Source: Lachnospiraceae bacterium
Lineage (GTDB): Bacteria > Bacillota_A > Clostridia > Lachnospirales > Lachnospiraceae
Assembly (NCBI GenBank): GCA_031262285.1
Contig: JAISHZ010000366.1
Coordinates: 1 to 5,285 of the forward strand
DNA length: 5,285 bases
Direction of reading: 5' to 3'
The position numbers were made by a program, and so were the translations under genes. How positions within the stretch are numbered: the stretch's first letter is position 1; each line of letters begins with the position of its first letter. Shown here piece by piece: positions 1 to 5,285 of this stretch. The notes beneath the pieces were generated by a model. That model searched no databases and had not been told where the DNA came from. It saw only the letters and a list, made by a program, of their open reading frames with translations.

Positions 1-184
1 TCCGGATGAGGTAAGCGTAACACAAAAGGAAGATGGCAGGAGTCTGCTGATCGAGCTTCATGTAGCTCCGACCGATATGGGCAAAGTCATTGGCAAACAA
101 GGGAGGATCGCCAAAGCGATTCGTTCTGTTGTGAAAGCTGCGTCCTCCAAAGACAATAAGAGAATCGATGTAGAAATCGTCTGA
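1..184 (+). CDS. khpA: KhpA-family KH-domain RNA-binding protein (3' part only)
   Basis: This is the last 60 codons of a reading frame that enters from the left edge (first complete codon at 2) and stops with TGA at 182-184. The peptide carries the KH-domain RNA-binding loop, with the GxxG element seen as VIGKQGR followed by IAKAIR, and ends in a DVEIV-type tail. The family (KhpA, formerly YlqC) has about 75-80 residues, so only the N-terminal 15-20 residues are missing. KhpA is a small cytoplasmic RNA-binding protein that in several Gram-positive bacteria pairs with KhpB/Jag. Its usual place is between rpsP and rimM, exactly as seen here, and rimM starts 28 bases after its stop, suggesting one operon. 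Identification is from the motif plus the neighbourhood. Confidence 0.9.
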   Translation, partial: PDEVSVTQKEDGRSLLIELHVAPTDMGKVIGKQGRIAKAIRSVVKAASSKDNKRIDVEIV

Positions 185-203
185 TTCGTTTTGATGGGAG
201 TAC

Positions 204-208
204 AGGAG
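204..208 (+). promoter_or_regulatory. Ribosome binding site of rimM
   Basis: AGGAG lies four bases before the ATG at 213. It supports that start and argues for separate translation initiation rather than read-through from the khpA stop at 184. Confidence 0.7.
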
Positions 209-212
209 CACA

Positions 213-722
213 ATGGAAGATTTTCTGATGGTTGGGATCATTACTTCCCCACATGGTATTAAAGGGGAGGTCAAGGTCTTCGCGACAACGGATGATGTGA
301 GGAGATTCCTCGAATTAAAAGAAGTGCTGATTGATATGGGTGAAGGGTTACAACCCATTACGTTAGAAAACGTTAGATTTCAAAAACAATTTGCCATCAT
401 CAAATTCAAAGGAATATCCGATCCTGAAACTGCGGAGCAATTTCGAAAGAAGAATCTTTACGTAAGCAGAGCAAACGCGGTGAAACTAGGACGCGATGAG
501 TATTTCATTGCGGATTTGGAAGGTCTTCGCGTATTGGATGAAGACGAAAAAGAGATTGGTACACTCTCCTCAGTGCTGCAATCGGCTGCCAACGATGTTT
601 ATGTAATCTCATTAGACGATGGAAGAGAACTGTTACTTCCCGCGATTAAGCAATGCGTTTTGGGCATCAATCTCAAAGCAGGGTGGATAAAAATCCATAT
701 TTTAGACGGATTGTTGGATTAA
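213..722 (+). CDS. rimM: Ribosome maturation factor RimM
   Basis: This 169-residue cytoplasmic protein assists maturation of the 30S subunit head by binding ribosomal protein S19, and is needed for efficient 16S rRNA processing. The N-terminal RimM domain (about residues 1-85) begins with the family hallmark VGIITSPHGIKGEVKV at residues 7-22. The C-terminal PRC-barrel-like domain (about 95-169) shows YFIADLEGLRV, then ANDVYVI, then LLPAIKQCVL, and finishes in the typical GLLD. Length and domain order are normal for the family. The ATG at 213 has an AGGAG site upstream and aligns with usual RimM N-termini. It follows khpA by 28 bases and precedes trmD by 62 bases, the standard order in Bacillota. 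The last conserved acidic patch before the C-terminus reads GINLKAGW, slightly less acidic than common homologues, but nothing suggests loss of function. Confidence 0.96.
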   Translation: MEDFLMVGIITSPHGIKGEVKVFATTDDVRRFLELKEVLIDMGEGLQPITLENVRFQKQFAIIKFKGISDPETAEQFRKKNLYVSRANAVKLGRDEYFIADLEGLRVLDEDEKEIGTLSSVLQSAANDVYVISLDDGRELLLPAIKQCVLGINLKAGWIKIHILDGLLD

Positions 723-784
723 GAAGAACGCGCGAAAGCGAAATAATGATTGGCATTATGAAGCAGAAGGGTAACACATATACT

Positions 785-1561
785 ATGAAATTCAAAGTCT
801 TGACTTTGTTTCCGGATATGATTACACAAGCCATGCAAGTCGGAATTATCGGCCGCTCACTTTCGAGCGGTCTTATTTCTTTGGAAGTATTTCATATTCG
901 AGAGTATACGCAGGATAAGCACGGTAAAGTAGATGATTATCCTTATGGTGGCGGAGCAGGGATGTTGATGCAAGCACAGCCGGTCTACGATACATGGAAA
1001 GCGGCGACAAAAGAATCTTGCTGTCGGGAGAAGCCACCGCGTACTGTTTATCTAACGCCGCAGGGAATCCCCTTTTCACAGGATTTGGCAATCCAATTTG
1101 CACAAGAACAAGAATTGATCTTGCTATGCGGACATTATGAAGGAATCGATGAGCGCGTGTTGGAGGAGATTGTGACGGATTCCGTGTCAATTGGTGATTA
1201 TGTTTTGACCGGAGGAGAATTACCGGCCATGGTGATGATGGACGCGATCGCTCGACTTGTGCCCGGGGTGCTTCATAATGATGGCTCTGCGCAAGAAGAG
1301 ACTTTTTCAGAGCATTTACTTGAGTATCCTCAATATACACGTCCGGCTACGTGGCATGACAAAGAAGTACCGCCGATTCTCTTGTCAGGGGATCATGCCA
1401 AAATCCGCAATTGGCGATTAGCACATTCTTTGGAAAGAACAGCCGCTTTGCGCCCGGATTTGTATACGCTTCATTTGTCAAACAAAGATCCGCAAAAGCA
1501 TAGACCTCACACCGTGAATATCAGCCAAAGCAATGCAAAGAGTAGTAAAAATGACACATAA
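785..1561 (+). CDS. trmD: tRNA (guanine-N1-)-methyltransferase TrmD
   Basis: TrmD uses S-adenosylmethionine to methylate G37 at N1, next to the anticodon, preventing +1 frameshifting; it acts as a homodimer in the cytosol. The protein has 258 residues and shows the SPOUT trefoil-knot signatures in order: YGGGAGMLMQAQP (54-66), LCGHYEGIDERV (114-125), SIGDYVLTGGELPAM (135-149), ARLVPGVL (156-163) and LLEYPQYTRP (178-187). R157 matches the catalytic-site arginine (Arg154 in gamma-proteobacterial numbering). The residue aligning with the general-base Asp169 is glutamate (E172). The start at 785 was chosen because MKFKVLTLFPDM is the usual TrmD N-terminus. In-frame ATGs at 746 and 758 would add up to 13 residues, and AAGGG at 767-771 fits 785 only with a long 13-base spacing. 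The tail after about residue 236 is a polar extension of some 20 residues beyond the common family end. Confidence 0.96.
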   Translation: MKFKVLTLFPDMITQAMQVGIIGRSLSSGLISLEVFHIREYTQDKHGKVDDYPYGGGAGMLMQAQPVYDTWKAATKESCCREKPPRTVYLTPQGIPFSQDLAIQFAQEQELILLCGHYEGIDERVLEEIVTDSVSIGDYVLTGGELPAMVMMDAIARLVPGVLHNDGSAQEETFSEHLLEYPQYTRPATWHDKEVPPILLSGDHAKIRNWRLAHSLERTAALRPDLYTLHLSNKDPQKHRPHTVNISQSNAKSSKNDT

Positions 1562-1718
1562 AGCGAATGTAATTTCTTGCTATATAGAAAATACGCTGTA
1601 ATTGAGAGTTTATTCGCACGCAATAACCCTATTTTGTATTTCAATATGGAGTTATGCTTCATAATAATACATCATAGATGGATGTTATATGTAAATGTGT
1701 TTTTTATGTGATCGAATA

Positions 1719-1747
1719 TTGCGATTTCATACAAATTGTGATACAAT
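1719..1747 (+). promoter_or_regulatory. Sigma-A-like extended -10 promoter upstream of the chemoreceptor
   Basis: TTGCGA (1719-1724) and TACAAT (1742-1747) are separated by exactly 17 bases, and a TG dinucleotide at 1739-1740 gives an extended -10. Transcription would start near 1754, leaving a leader of about 70 bases before the ATG at 1824. The rest of the gap between trmD and the chemoreceptor (1562-1718) is AT-rich. I see only weak inverted repeats in it (for example ACATC/GATGT at 1669-1673 and 1681-1685) and no convincing intrinsic terminator after trmD. Confidence 0.55.
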
Positions 1748-1757
1748 AAGCCGATTT
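1732..1757 (+). promoter_or_regulatory. Sigma-28/SigD-like promoter upstream of the chemoreceptor
   Basis: CAAA (1732-1735), a 14-base spacer and GCCGATTT (1750-1757) closely resemble the flagellar/chemotaxis promoter consensus TAAA-N14-16-GCCGATAT. It overlaps the sigma-A-like promoter, so the two could not be occupied together. The location directly ahead of a chemoreceptor gene is what the known SigD regulon would predict. Functional assignment is inference from sequence match and context. Confidence 0.55.
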
Positions 1758-1814
1758 AAGAATCAATTTTCATGCAAGCCAAAGAGACTAGAAGAAGCGC
1801 TTTTTGGCAGAAAC

Positions 1815-1820
1815 GGAGGG
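1815..1820 (+). promoter_or_regulatory. Ribosome binding site that fixes the chemoreceptor start
   Basis: GGAGGG ends just before the ATG at 1824. The open frame continues upstream to an ATG at 1695, but that segment crosses the predicted promoters, lacks a ribosome binding site and encodes no membrane anchor. This site therefore decides for 1824. Confidence 0.75.
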
Positions 1821-1823
1821 ATT

Positions 1824-3605
1824 ATGAAAAACAGGAAATTGGTTACGAAACTGTTGGTGATGCTGATACCTTTGGTCGCAATGTTGATTTTTGCGGTGAT
1901 CTACTTTAGCCAAAAAGTAATTAATGAATTCAACAATTCGGTAGATTTGTTTTATGATCGTATCGGTGTCGCTGAAAGCAACATTATCAATGCAGATCGA
2001 GACTTTTACCAGACGCTGACGGCTGAGACGGATTTGGTTTGGCATTACGACACACTTTCGGACGAGGAGAAGGAAAGCTTACTGACTGATTATAAAGACA
2101 ATCTGGATCAGACGCTGGAACGTGTGGAATTGGCAGCAGAACTGGCGCAAGAAGATCGAGATTTTTATGCATTGGCGACAACCGCCTCTTTGTACAACGA
2201 AGTCAACGGAACACAGGCAGCGGATCCGGACGGATTCCGCAACGGAAATACGACTTATCAAGAGACAGTGGCAGCATTCGAATCTGATTTGCAAAAATGG
2301 GAAGCAACATATGATCCTTATACAAACACAGGTGACTTTGCGCAAAAGCAAGTAGCGTTTGGCGTCGCGAGAGACCATCTCAATACGATGACAGATTTGT
2401 ATACCTTGTATGCTGAATATCAAAGTAAAATGATGAGAGAAGAACTCAGCGCCAATATACGCAATATCATTTTGGTGATGTCCTTGGTTTTTGTAGCAGT
2501 ATTGATTCTGACAGCATATGTAGCCACTTACCTGCGCAAGAACGTCAGCCGGATTTCAAAAGATATGTATGAACTCGGACATAATAATTTGACCTTTTCA
2601 CCTACGGAATTGGTCAGCAAAGATGAAATTGGTATCCTGGCGCGGAACACCAGAAGGTTATTGGATTCTCTCAAAGATATTATGACGACATTAAACCAGT
2701 CCTCTTTTGAATTGAGCGCTTCTTCAGAACAGTTAAGCACCGATGCCACTCACGCTGCGGAATCTCTTCAAAATGTTCGCGTAGCAATCTCCAATATGGC
2801 AAAAGATAATACGAACCAAGCACAGGAATTGACGGACGCTTTGACCGATATTCATGTATTGAATAACGCGATGACGCAATCAGAGCGATCTACCAAAGAA
2901 CTGATGCACGCCAGCAGCTTGATCGCGAACGCTTCTCAGGAAGGCATGGAAAACATATCAGAATTAACGACTGTGACGGATCGGACATCCGTTCAATTTG
3001 GAGAGGTGTTCGACGTAATCACCGGTATTTCGGTCAGTACGGATCGGATTGGGGAAGCCAGCAATATGATCTCCGACATCGCAGAACAGACCAATTTATT
3101 GGCATTAAACGCCAGCATTGAAGCAGCAAGAGCAGGAGAAGCAGGAAGAGGATTCGCAGTCGTAGCAGAAGAAATCCGCAAGCTTGCCGGACAATGTGCG
3201 GACTCTGTTACAGCGATTGACAATATGCTCCAAGAACTTCGTGCCAACGCGTCCGCAGCCAGCAGCAGAAGCACCAGTTTGCAAAACGGTGTGAAGCAAC
3301 AAAGTTCCAGTGTGCAAAAGACTCGTGAGAAATACGTCGATATTGTCAATAATATCGATACTATCAATAAAGGGATCAAAGATTTAGAAACCGTCAATAC
3401 CGCCTTGAGTAAATCAGTTGGTAAATTGACAGAAGTCATGGAAATGTTCTCCGCATCTTCTGAAGAAAAAGCAGCGATGACCGAAGAACTTTCCGCATCC
3501 ACCGATACGATTTCAGATATCGCGCTCGGTGTCGGGAAAACGAGTGAAAATGTGAATGGTTTGGCACAATCGCTCAAAGAGATTATTTCAAAATTCCGAG
3601 TATAA
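1824..3605 (+). CDS. Methyl-accepting chemotaxis protein with a helical extracytoplasmic sensor
   Basis: This 593-residue transmembrane chemoreceptor should signal through CheW/CheA to the flagellar motor. After a short basic N-terminus (KNRK) comes TM1 (about 10-28), an extracytoplasmic sensor domain (about 30-210), TM2 (about 215-237), HAMP (about 238-290, with [17 protein letters not shown] at 267-283) and the long coiled-coil signalling domain. The universally conserved hairpin tip is intact from D418 ([19 protein letters not shown]) through [15 protein letters not shown] ending at 455. Each arm of the hairpin is about 21-22 heptads, which fits the long receptor classes usual in Bacillota. 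There is no C-terminal CheR-docking pentapeptide; the protein ends ISKFRV. The sensor looks all-helical, in the style of four-helix-bundle ligand domains rather than Cache, and holds two DRDFY elements (58-62 and 111-115). Ligand unknown. The gene is inserted between trmD and rplS and has its own promoter region. Confidence 0.95.
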   Translation: MKNRKLVTKLLVMLIPLVAMLIFAVIYFSQKVINEFNNSVDLFYDRIGVAESNIINADRDFYQTLTAETDLVWHYDTLSDEEKESLLTDYKDNLDQTLERVELAAELAQEDRDFYALATTASLYNEVNGTQAADPDGFRNGNTTYQETVAAFESDLQKWEATYDPYTNTGDFAQKQVAFGVARDHLNTMTDLYTLYAEYQSKMMREELSANIRNIILVMSLVFVAVLILTAYVATYLRKNVSRISKDMYELGHNNLTFSPTELVSKDEIGILARNTRRLLDSLKDIMTTLNQSSFELSASSEQLSTDATHAAESLQNVRVAISNMAKDNTNQAQELTDALTDIHVLNNAMTQSERSTKELMHASSLIANASQEGMENISELTTVTDRTSVQFGEVFDVITGISVSTDRIGEASNMISDIAEQTNLLALNASIEAARAGEAGRGFAVVAEEIRKLAGQCADSVTAIDNMLQELRANASAASSRSTSLQNGVKQQSSSVQKTREKYVDIVNNIDTINKGIKDLETVNTALSKSVGKLTEVMEMFSASSEEKAAMTEELSASTDTISDIALGVGKTSENVNGLAQSLKEIISKFRV

Positions 3606-3608
3606 TGC

Positions 3609-3637
3609 TTGTGTTTTTACCATTGGTGTGGTAAAAT
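3609..3637 (+). promoter_or_regulatory. Probable rplS promoter with an internal inverted repeat
   Basis: TTGTGT (3609-3614) and TAAAAT (3632-3637) are 17 bases apart and begin four bases after the chemoreceptor stop. The -10 box matches five of six consensus bases, the -35 only its TTG. The spacer contains an 8-base inverted repeat (TTTTACCA 3615-3622 and TGGTAAAA 3629-3636, 6-base loop). The repeat has no following T-run, so it does not look like a terminator for the chemoreceptor gene; it could be an operator or chance. Confidence 0.45.
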
Positions 3638-3642
3638 CTCAA

Positions 3643-3700
3643 ATGTTGTCTAAAACGAGATGGTCCTCTGTTACGTGAAGTATTAAGAACATCCATTTTA
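3643..3700 (+). ncRNA. Candidate rplS (L19) mRNA leader structure
   Basis: The segment between the probable rplS promoter and its ribosome binding site can fold into a two-part element. A basal helix pairs ATGTT (3643-3647) plus CT (3650-3651) with AG (3686-3687) plus AACAT (3688-3692). An apical hairpin pairs AACGAG (3654-3659) with CTC-T-GTT (3666-3672, one bulged T) around a 6-base loop. Low-GC Gram-positive bacteria are known to carry an autoregulatory L19 leader just upstream of rplS, and this is the expected place. I cannot confirm a match to that family by eye, so the identity is inferred from position and foldability. Confidence 0.45.
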
Positions 3701-3701
3701 C

Positions 3702-3708
3702 AAGGAGG
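3702..3708 (+). promoter_or_regulatory. Strong ribosome binding site of rplS
   Basis: A perfect AAGGAGG lies 6 bases before the ATG at 3715, as expected for a highly expressed ribosomal protein, and sets the start. Confidence 0.85.
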
Positions 3709-3714
3709 CTCACA

Positions 3715-4059
3715 ATGAGTAACATTATTCAAGAAATCGAAGCACAGCAGCAAAAAGCGAGCATTGACACTTTCCATGTCGGCGATACTGTTAGAGTACA
3801 CGCCAAGATCAAAGAGGGTAATCGCGAGAGAATCCAGATATTTGAAGGTATTGTCTTCAAAAGACAAAACGGAGGTATCCGCGAGACTTTTACAGTTCGT
3901 AAGTCATCCAATGGAATCGGTGTAGAGAAGACATGGCCGATTCATTCTCCTCACGTAGAGAAGATTGAAGTCGTTAGATACGGCAAAGTCAGACGCGCCA
4001 AATTGACTTACTTACGAGATCGTGTAGGCAAGAGAGCCAAGGTCAAAGAGAAAAAGTAA
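3715..4059 (+). CDS. rplS: 50S ribosomal protein L19
   Basis: The 114-residue protein is a component of the large ribosomal subunit located near the 30S/50S interface. Family signatures run through the whole length: [20 protein letters not shown] (20-39), [16 protein letters not shown] (40-55), [19 protein letters not shown] (57-75), [20 protein letters not shown] (77-96) and [13 protein letters not shown] (97-109). Length is normal (about 115). The only small oddity is tryptophan at residue 74, where many homologues have phenylalanine (FPLHSP versus WPIHSP here). The usual neighbour trmD is 2.1 kb upstream, separated by the chemoreceptor gene. The gene has its own promoter-like sequence, a foldable leader and a strong terminator, so it can be a monocistronic unit. 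Confidence 0.98.
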   Translation: MSNIIQEIEAQQQKASIDTFHVGDTVRVHAKIKEGNRERIQIFEGIVFKRQNGGIRETFTVRKSSNGIGVEKTWPIHSPHVEKIEVVRYGKVRRAKLTYLRDRVGKRAKVKEKK

Positions 4060-4092
4060 AAACGTAACAAGTAAGTTCTCTTACATGGGAAT

Positions 4093-4148
4093 AAAGATCC
4101 CCTTCGCGATGACAGTCAAAGCACTGTTTACACGAAGGGGATCTTTTT
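4093..4148 (+). terminator. Intrinsic terminator of rplS
   Basis: A perfect 14-bp stem (4093-4106 with 4133-4146; core GATCCCCTTCG/CGAAGGGGATC) ends in a run of five T (4144-4148) and a further CTT. The 26-base loop contains a second 5-bp hairpin (ACAGT 4112-4116 with ACTGT 4123-4127). It lies between the convergent rplS and ABC transporter genes. Read on the minus strand the stem is followed only by a short, interrupted T stretch (TTTATT), so termination of the minus-strand gene here is possible but weaker. Confidence 0.93.
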
Positions 4149-4176
4149 CTTGCGGTATATATCAGTCGTTTGAGGT

Positions 4177-5244
4177 TTACAAGCTGGCTTTTATATAGTT
4201 CACTTCATTCACGTACGAGTGAGCGATATTCGCAGCCGTACCACGTACCATCATGACAGCCAGTTCGTCGTCGGCGGTGTCCAGCGCGTCGATGTTTTCT
4301 CCGGAGTAGGAAACCGCTACTTCATACTTTTCTTGTTGTTCTGAAAAGCTGATCGTAAGATCGCAACGTGAAAATTTGGGAACCACGATGTTGATGATCA
4401 ATTCCTCCGCGATACGCCTAAGTTTCTTGGCGGTCGGTTCTGCCATTCCATGTCGAAAACAAAAATGATCAATACCCGAGAGCATTTCCAGATGATCAAA
4501 TTTGGCGGATCTGATTTCATAATTGAAATTACGTATTCGGTAGATAAAGGCTTGCGTCTTGGGTTTTTGCGGTTGATCGAATATTTGCGACGGTGTTCCA
4601 TCTTCGTAGATACCTTTGTCGTCCATATAAAATACGCGGTTGGACACATCACGCGCAAAATCCATTTCATGCGTAACGATAACGATCGTAAGTCCCGTTT
4701 TGGATAGATTGCGGATAACGGCCATGACCTCACCAATCATGGTGGGATCGAGCGCTGATGTCGGCTCGTCAAACAGGATTGCTTCAGGTTCCATCGCAAG
4801 GCTTCGAGCGATAGCGACACGCTGTTTTTGTCCACCTGAAAGTTGATGCGGATAATGATCGGCACGCTGCGCAAGCCCGACGTCCTTTAAGAGTTCCATA
4901 GCTCTCTTTTCAGCTTCGTCGCGAGATTTGCCAAGAAGCTTCATCGGCCCTACACAGATGTTTTGTTTCGCGGTCATGTGGGAATAAAGTCCGAAGCTTT
5001 GAAATACCATTCCCATTTTGCGGCGGATCTCATTGATGTTTTTTTTGTTGATTTCTTTGCCGTCAAAAAATATCTTACCGCTTGTGGGAGGGGACAAAAA
5101 ATTCATCGCTCGAAGCAATGTACTTTTCCCCGCACCCGAGGGTCCGATGATGGATACGACATCGCCCTTCTGAATCTCCACGCTGACGTTCTCCAGAATG
5201 ACAGTATTGCCATAGCTTTTTACTAAGTTTTCAATCGTTATCAT
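4177..5244 (-). CDS. Polar amino acid-type ABC transporter ATPase with a C-terminal GHKL-like domain
   Basis: Residues 1-240 form a complete GlnQ-like ATPase that would power uptake of an amino acid at the inner face of the membrane. Visible motifs are Walker [10 protein letters not shown] (34-42), Q-loop [11 protein letters not shown] (81-91, Q82), signature LSGGQKQR (135-142), Walker [14 protein letters not shown] (155-167, E160) and the H-loop histidine H192 in VTHEM. The usual family end, [12 protein letters not shown] (222-233), is followed by about 115 extra residues. That extension has the layout of an RsbW/anti-sigma-type GHKL fold: an N-terminal strand and helix (241-275), an N-box-like AEELIINIV (279-287), strands DLTISF and YEVAVSY (295-313), SGENIDAL (314-321) in the D-x-G position, and a final helix and strand (326-355). 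The ATP-binding aspartate and glycines are missing. It is not the MetN NIL domain by pattern. The start at 5244 gives the normal [13 protein letters not shown]-terminus; its ribosome binding site (GGGA) is weak. Substrate unknown. Confidence 0.9.
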   Translation of the reverse strand: MITIENLVKSYGNTVILENVSVEIQKGDVVSIIGPSGAGKSTLLRAMNFLSPPTSGKIFFDGKEINKKNINEIRRKMGMVFQSFGLYSHMTAKQNICVGPMKLLGKSRDEAEKRAMELLKDVGLAQRADHYPHQLSGGQKQRVAIARSLAMEPEAILFDEPTSALDPTMIGEVMAVIRNLSKTGLTIVIVTHEMDFARDVSNRVFYMDDKGIYEDGTPSQIFDQPQKPKTQAFIYRIRNFNYEIRSAKFDHLEMLSGIDHFCFRHGMAEPTAKKLRRIAEELIINIVVPKFSRCDLTISFSEQQEKYEVAVSYSGENIDALDTADDELAVMMVRGTAANIAHSYVNEVNYIKASL

Positions 5245-5258
5245 ACTCGTTCCCGTCT

Positions 5259-5275
5259 GCGCGCTAACGGCGCGC
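5259..5275. repeat. Small GC-rich inverted repeat ahead of the ABC ATPase gene
   Basis: GCGCGC (5259-5264) and GCGCGC (5270-5275) flank a 5-base spacer and overlap the possible upstream stop codon. In RNA from the minus strand it could form a 6-bp GC hairpin just before the ATPase ribosome binding region. It has no T-run, so it is not a standard terminator; it may affect message stability or translation, or may simply be coding sequence. Confidence 0.4.
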
Positions 5276-5285
5276 GTACCAATCA
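5264..5285 (-). CDS. Possible 3' end of an upstream gene (permease?)
   Basis: On the minus strand one frame enters from the right edge as DWYARR and stops with TAG at 5264-5266, 19 bases before the ABC ATPase start at 5244. Polar amino acid permease genes commonly lie immediately upstream of their ATPase and often end in a short charged tail like this. Seven codons are too few to identify the gene, so the call rests on spacing and expectation. Confidence 0.3.

Noticed and set aside
653..784. Extended TrmD start inside rimM
   Set aside because: The extra 44 residues have no resemblance to TrmD, and MKFKVLTLFPDM at 785 is the normal family N-terminus.
873..1340. Minus-strand open frame of 155 codons opposite trmD
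   Set aside because: It is fully contained in the conserved trmD coding sequence, has no recognisable motif and no plausible start context.
1563..1617. GCGAAT/ATTCGC pair after trmD as a terminator
   Set aside because: The arms are only 6 bp with a 43-base loop and no T-run follows.
1695..1823. An upstream ATG that would lengthen the chemoreceptor by 43 residues
   Set aside because: The added peptide is cysteine-rich and non-membrane, has no ribosome binding site and spans the predicted promoters. GGAGGG at 1815 and the basic N-terminus before TM1 favour 1824.
2993..3577. Long minus-strand open frame of 194 codons opposite the chemoreceptor signalling domain
   Set aside because: It is antisense to a highly conserved coiled-coil region, its peptide is low-complexity Ser/Ala/Leu-rich with no recognisable domain, and it has no ribosome binding site.
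3615..3636. Inverted repeat after the chemoreceptor gene as a transcription terminator
   Set aside because: The 8-bp AT-rich stem is not followed by a T-run on either strand; it sits in the spacer of a promoter-like sequence, so a regulatory role or chance is more likely.
1..5285. CRISPR array, insertion sequence, tRNA or phage genes
   Set aside because: No regularly spaced repeats, transposase or integrase motifs, tRNA-like cloverleaf or terminal inverted repeats were seen in either strand.

Overview
The window reads as a chromosomal segment of a motile, Gram-positive-type bacterium, most likely a clostridial member of the Bacillota. The gene order khpA-rimM-trmD-rplS, the strong AAGGAGG-type ribosome binding sites, the moderate base composition and a chemoreceptor of the Bacillota cytoplasmic type all point that way. 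I cannot name a genus from the sequence alone.

Positions 1-1561 hold the ribosome-maturation part of the classic rpsP-khpA-rimM-trmD-rplS cluster. They contain the 3' end of khpA (small KH-domain RNA binder), complete rimM (16S rRNA processing/30S maturation factor) and complete trmD (tRNA m1G37 methyltransferase), all on the + strand and closely spaced. Positions 3606-4148 hold the last member, rplS (ribosomal protein L19), with its own apparent promoter, a leader that can fold, and a strong intrinsic terminator.

Between trmD and rplS, where many genomes have no other gene, sits a complete 593-residue methyl-accepting chemotaxis protein (1824-3605). The 262-base gap before it carries an extended -10 sigma-A-like promoter that overlaps a sigma-28/SigD-like (flagellar/chemotaxis) promoter. 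The receptor therefore appears to be transcribed independently of the translation genes around it.

Converging on rplS from the right is a minus-strand gene (4177-5244) for a polar-amino-acid-type ABC transporter ATPase. After its ordinary GlnQ-like domain of about 240 residues it has an extra domain of about 115 residues. The pattern of that domain resembles the RsbW/anti-sigma branch of GHKL (HATPase) folds, but the nucleotide-binding glycines and aspartate are degenerate. This fusion is the most unusual item in the window. A short reading frame ending at 5264 just upstream of this gene may be the tail of the partner permease.
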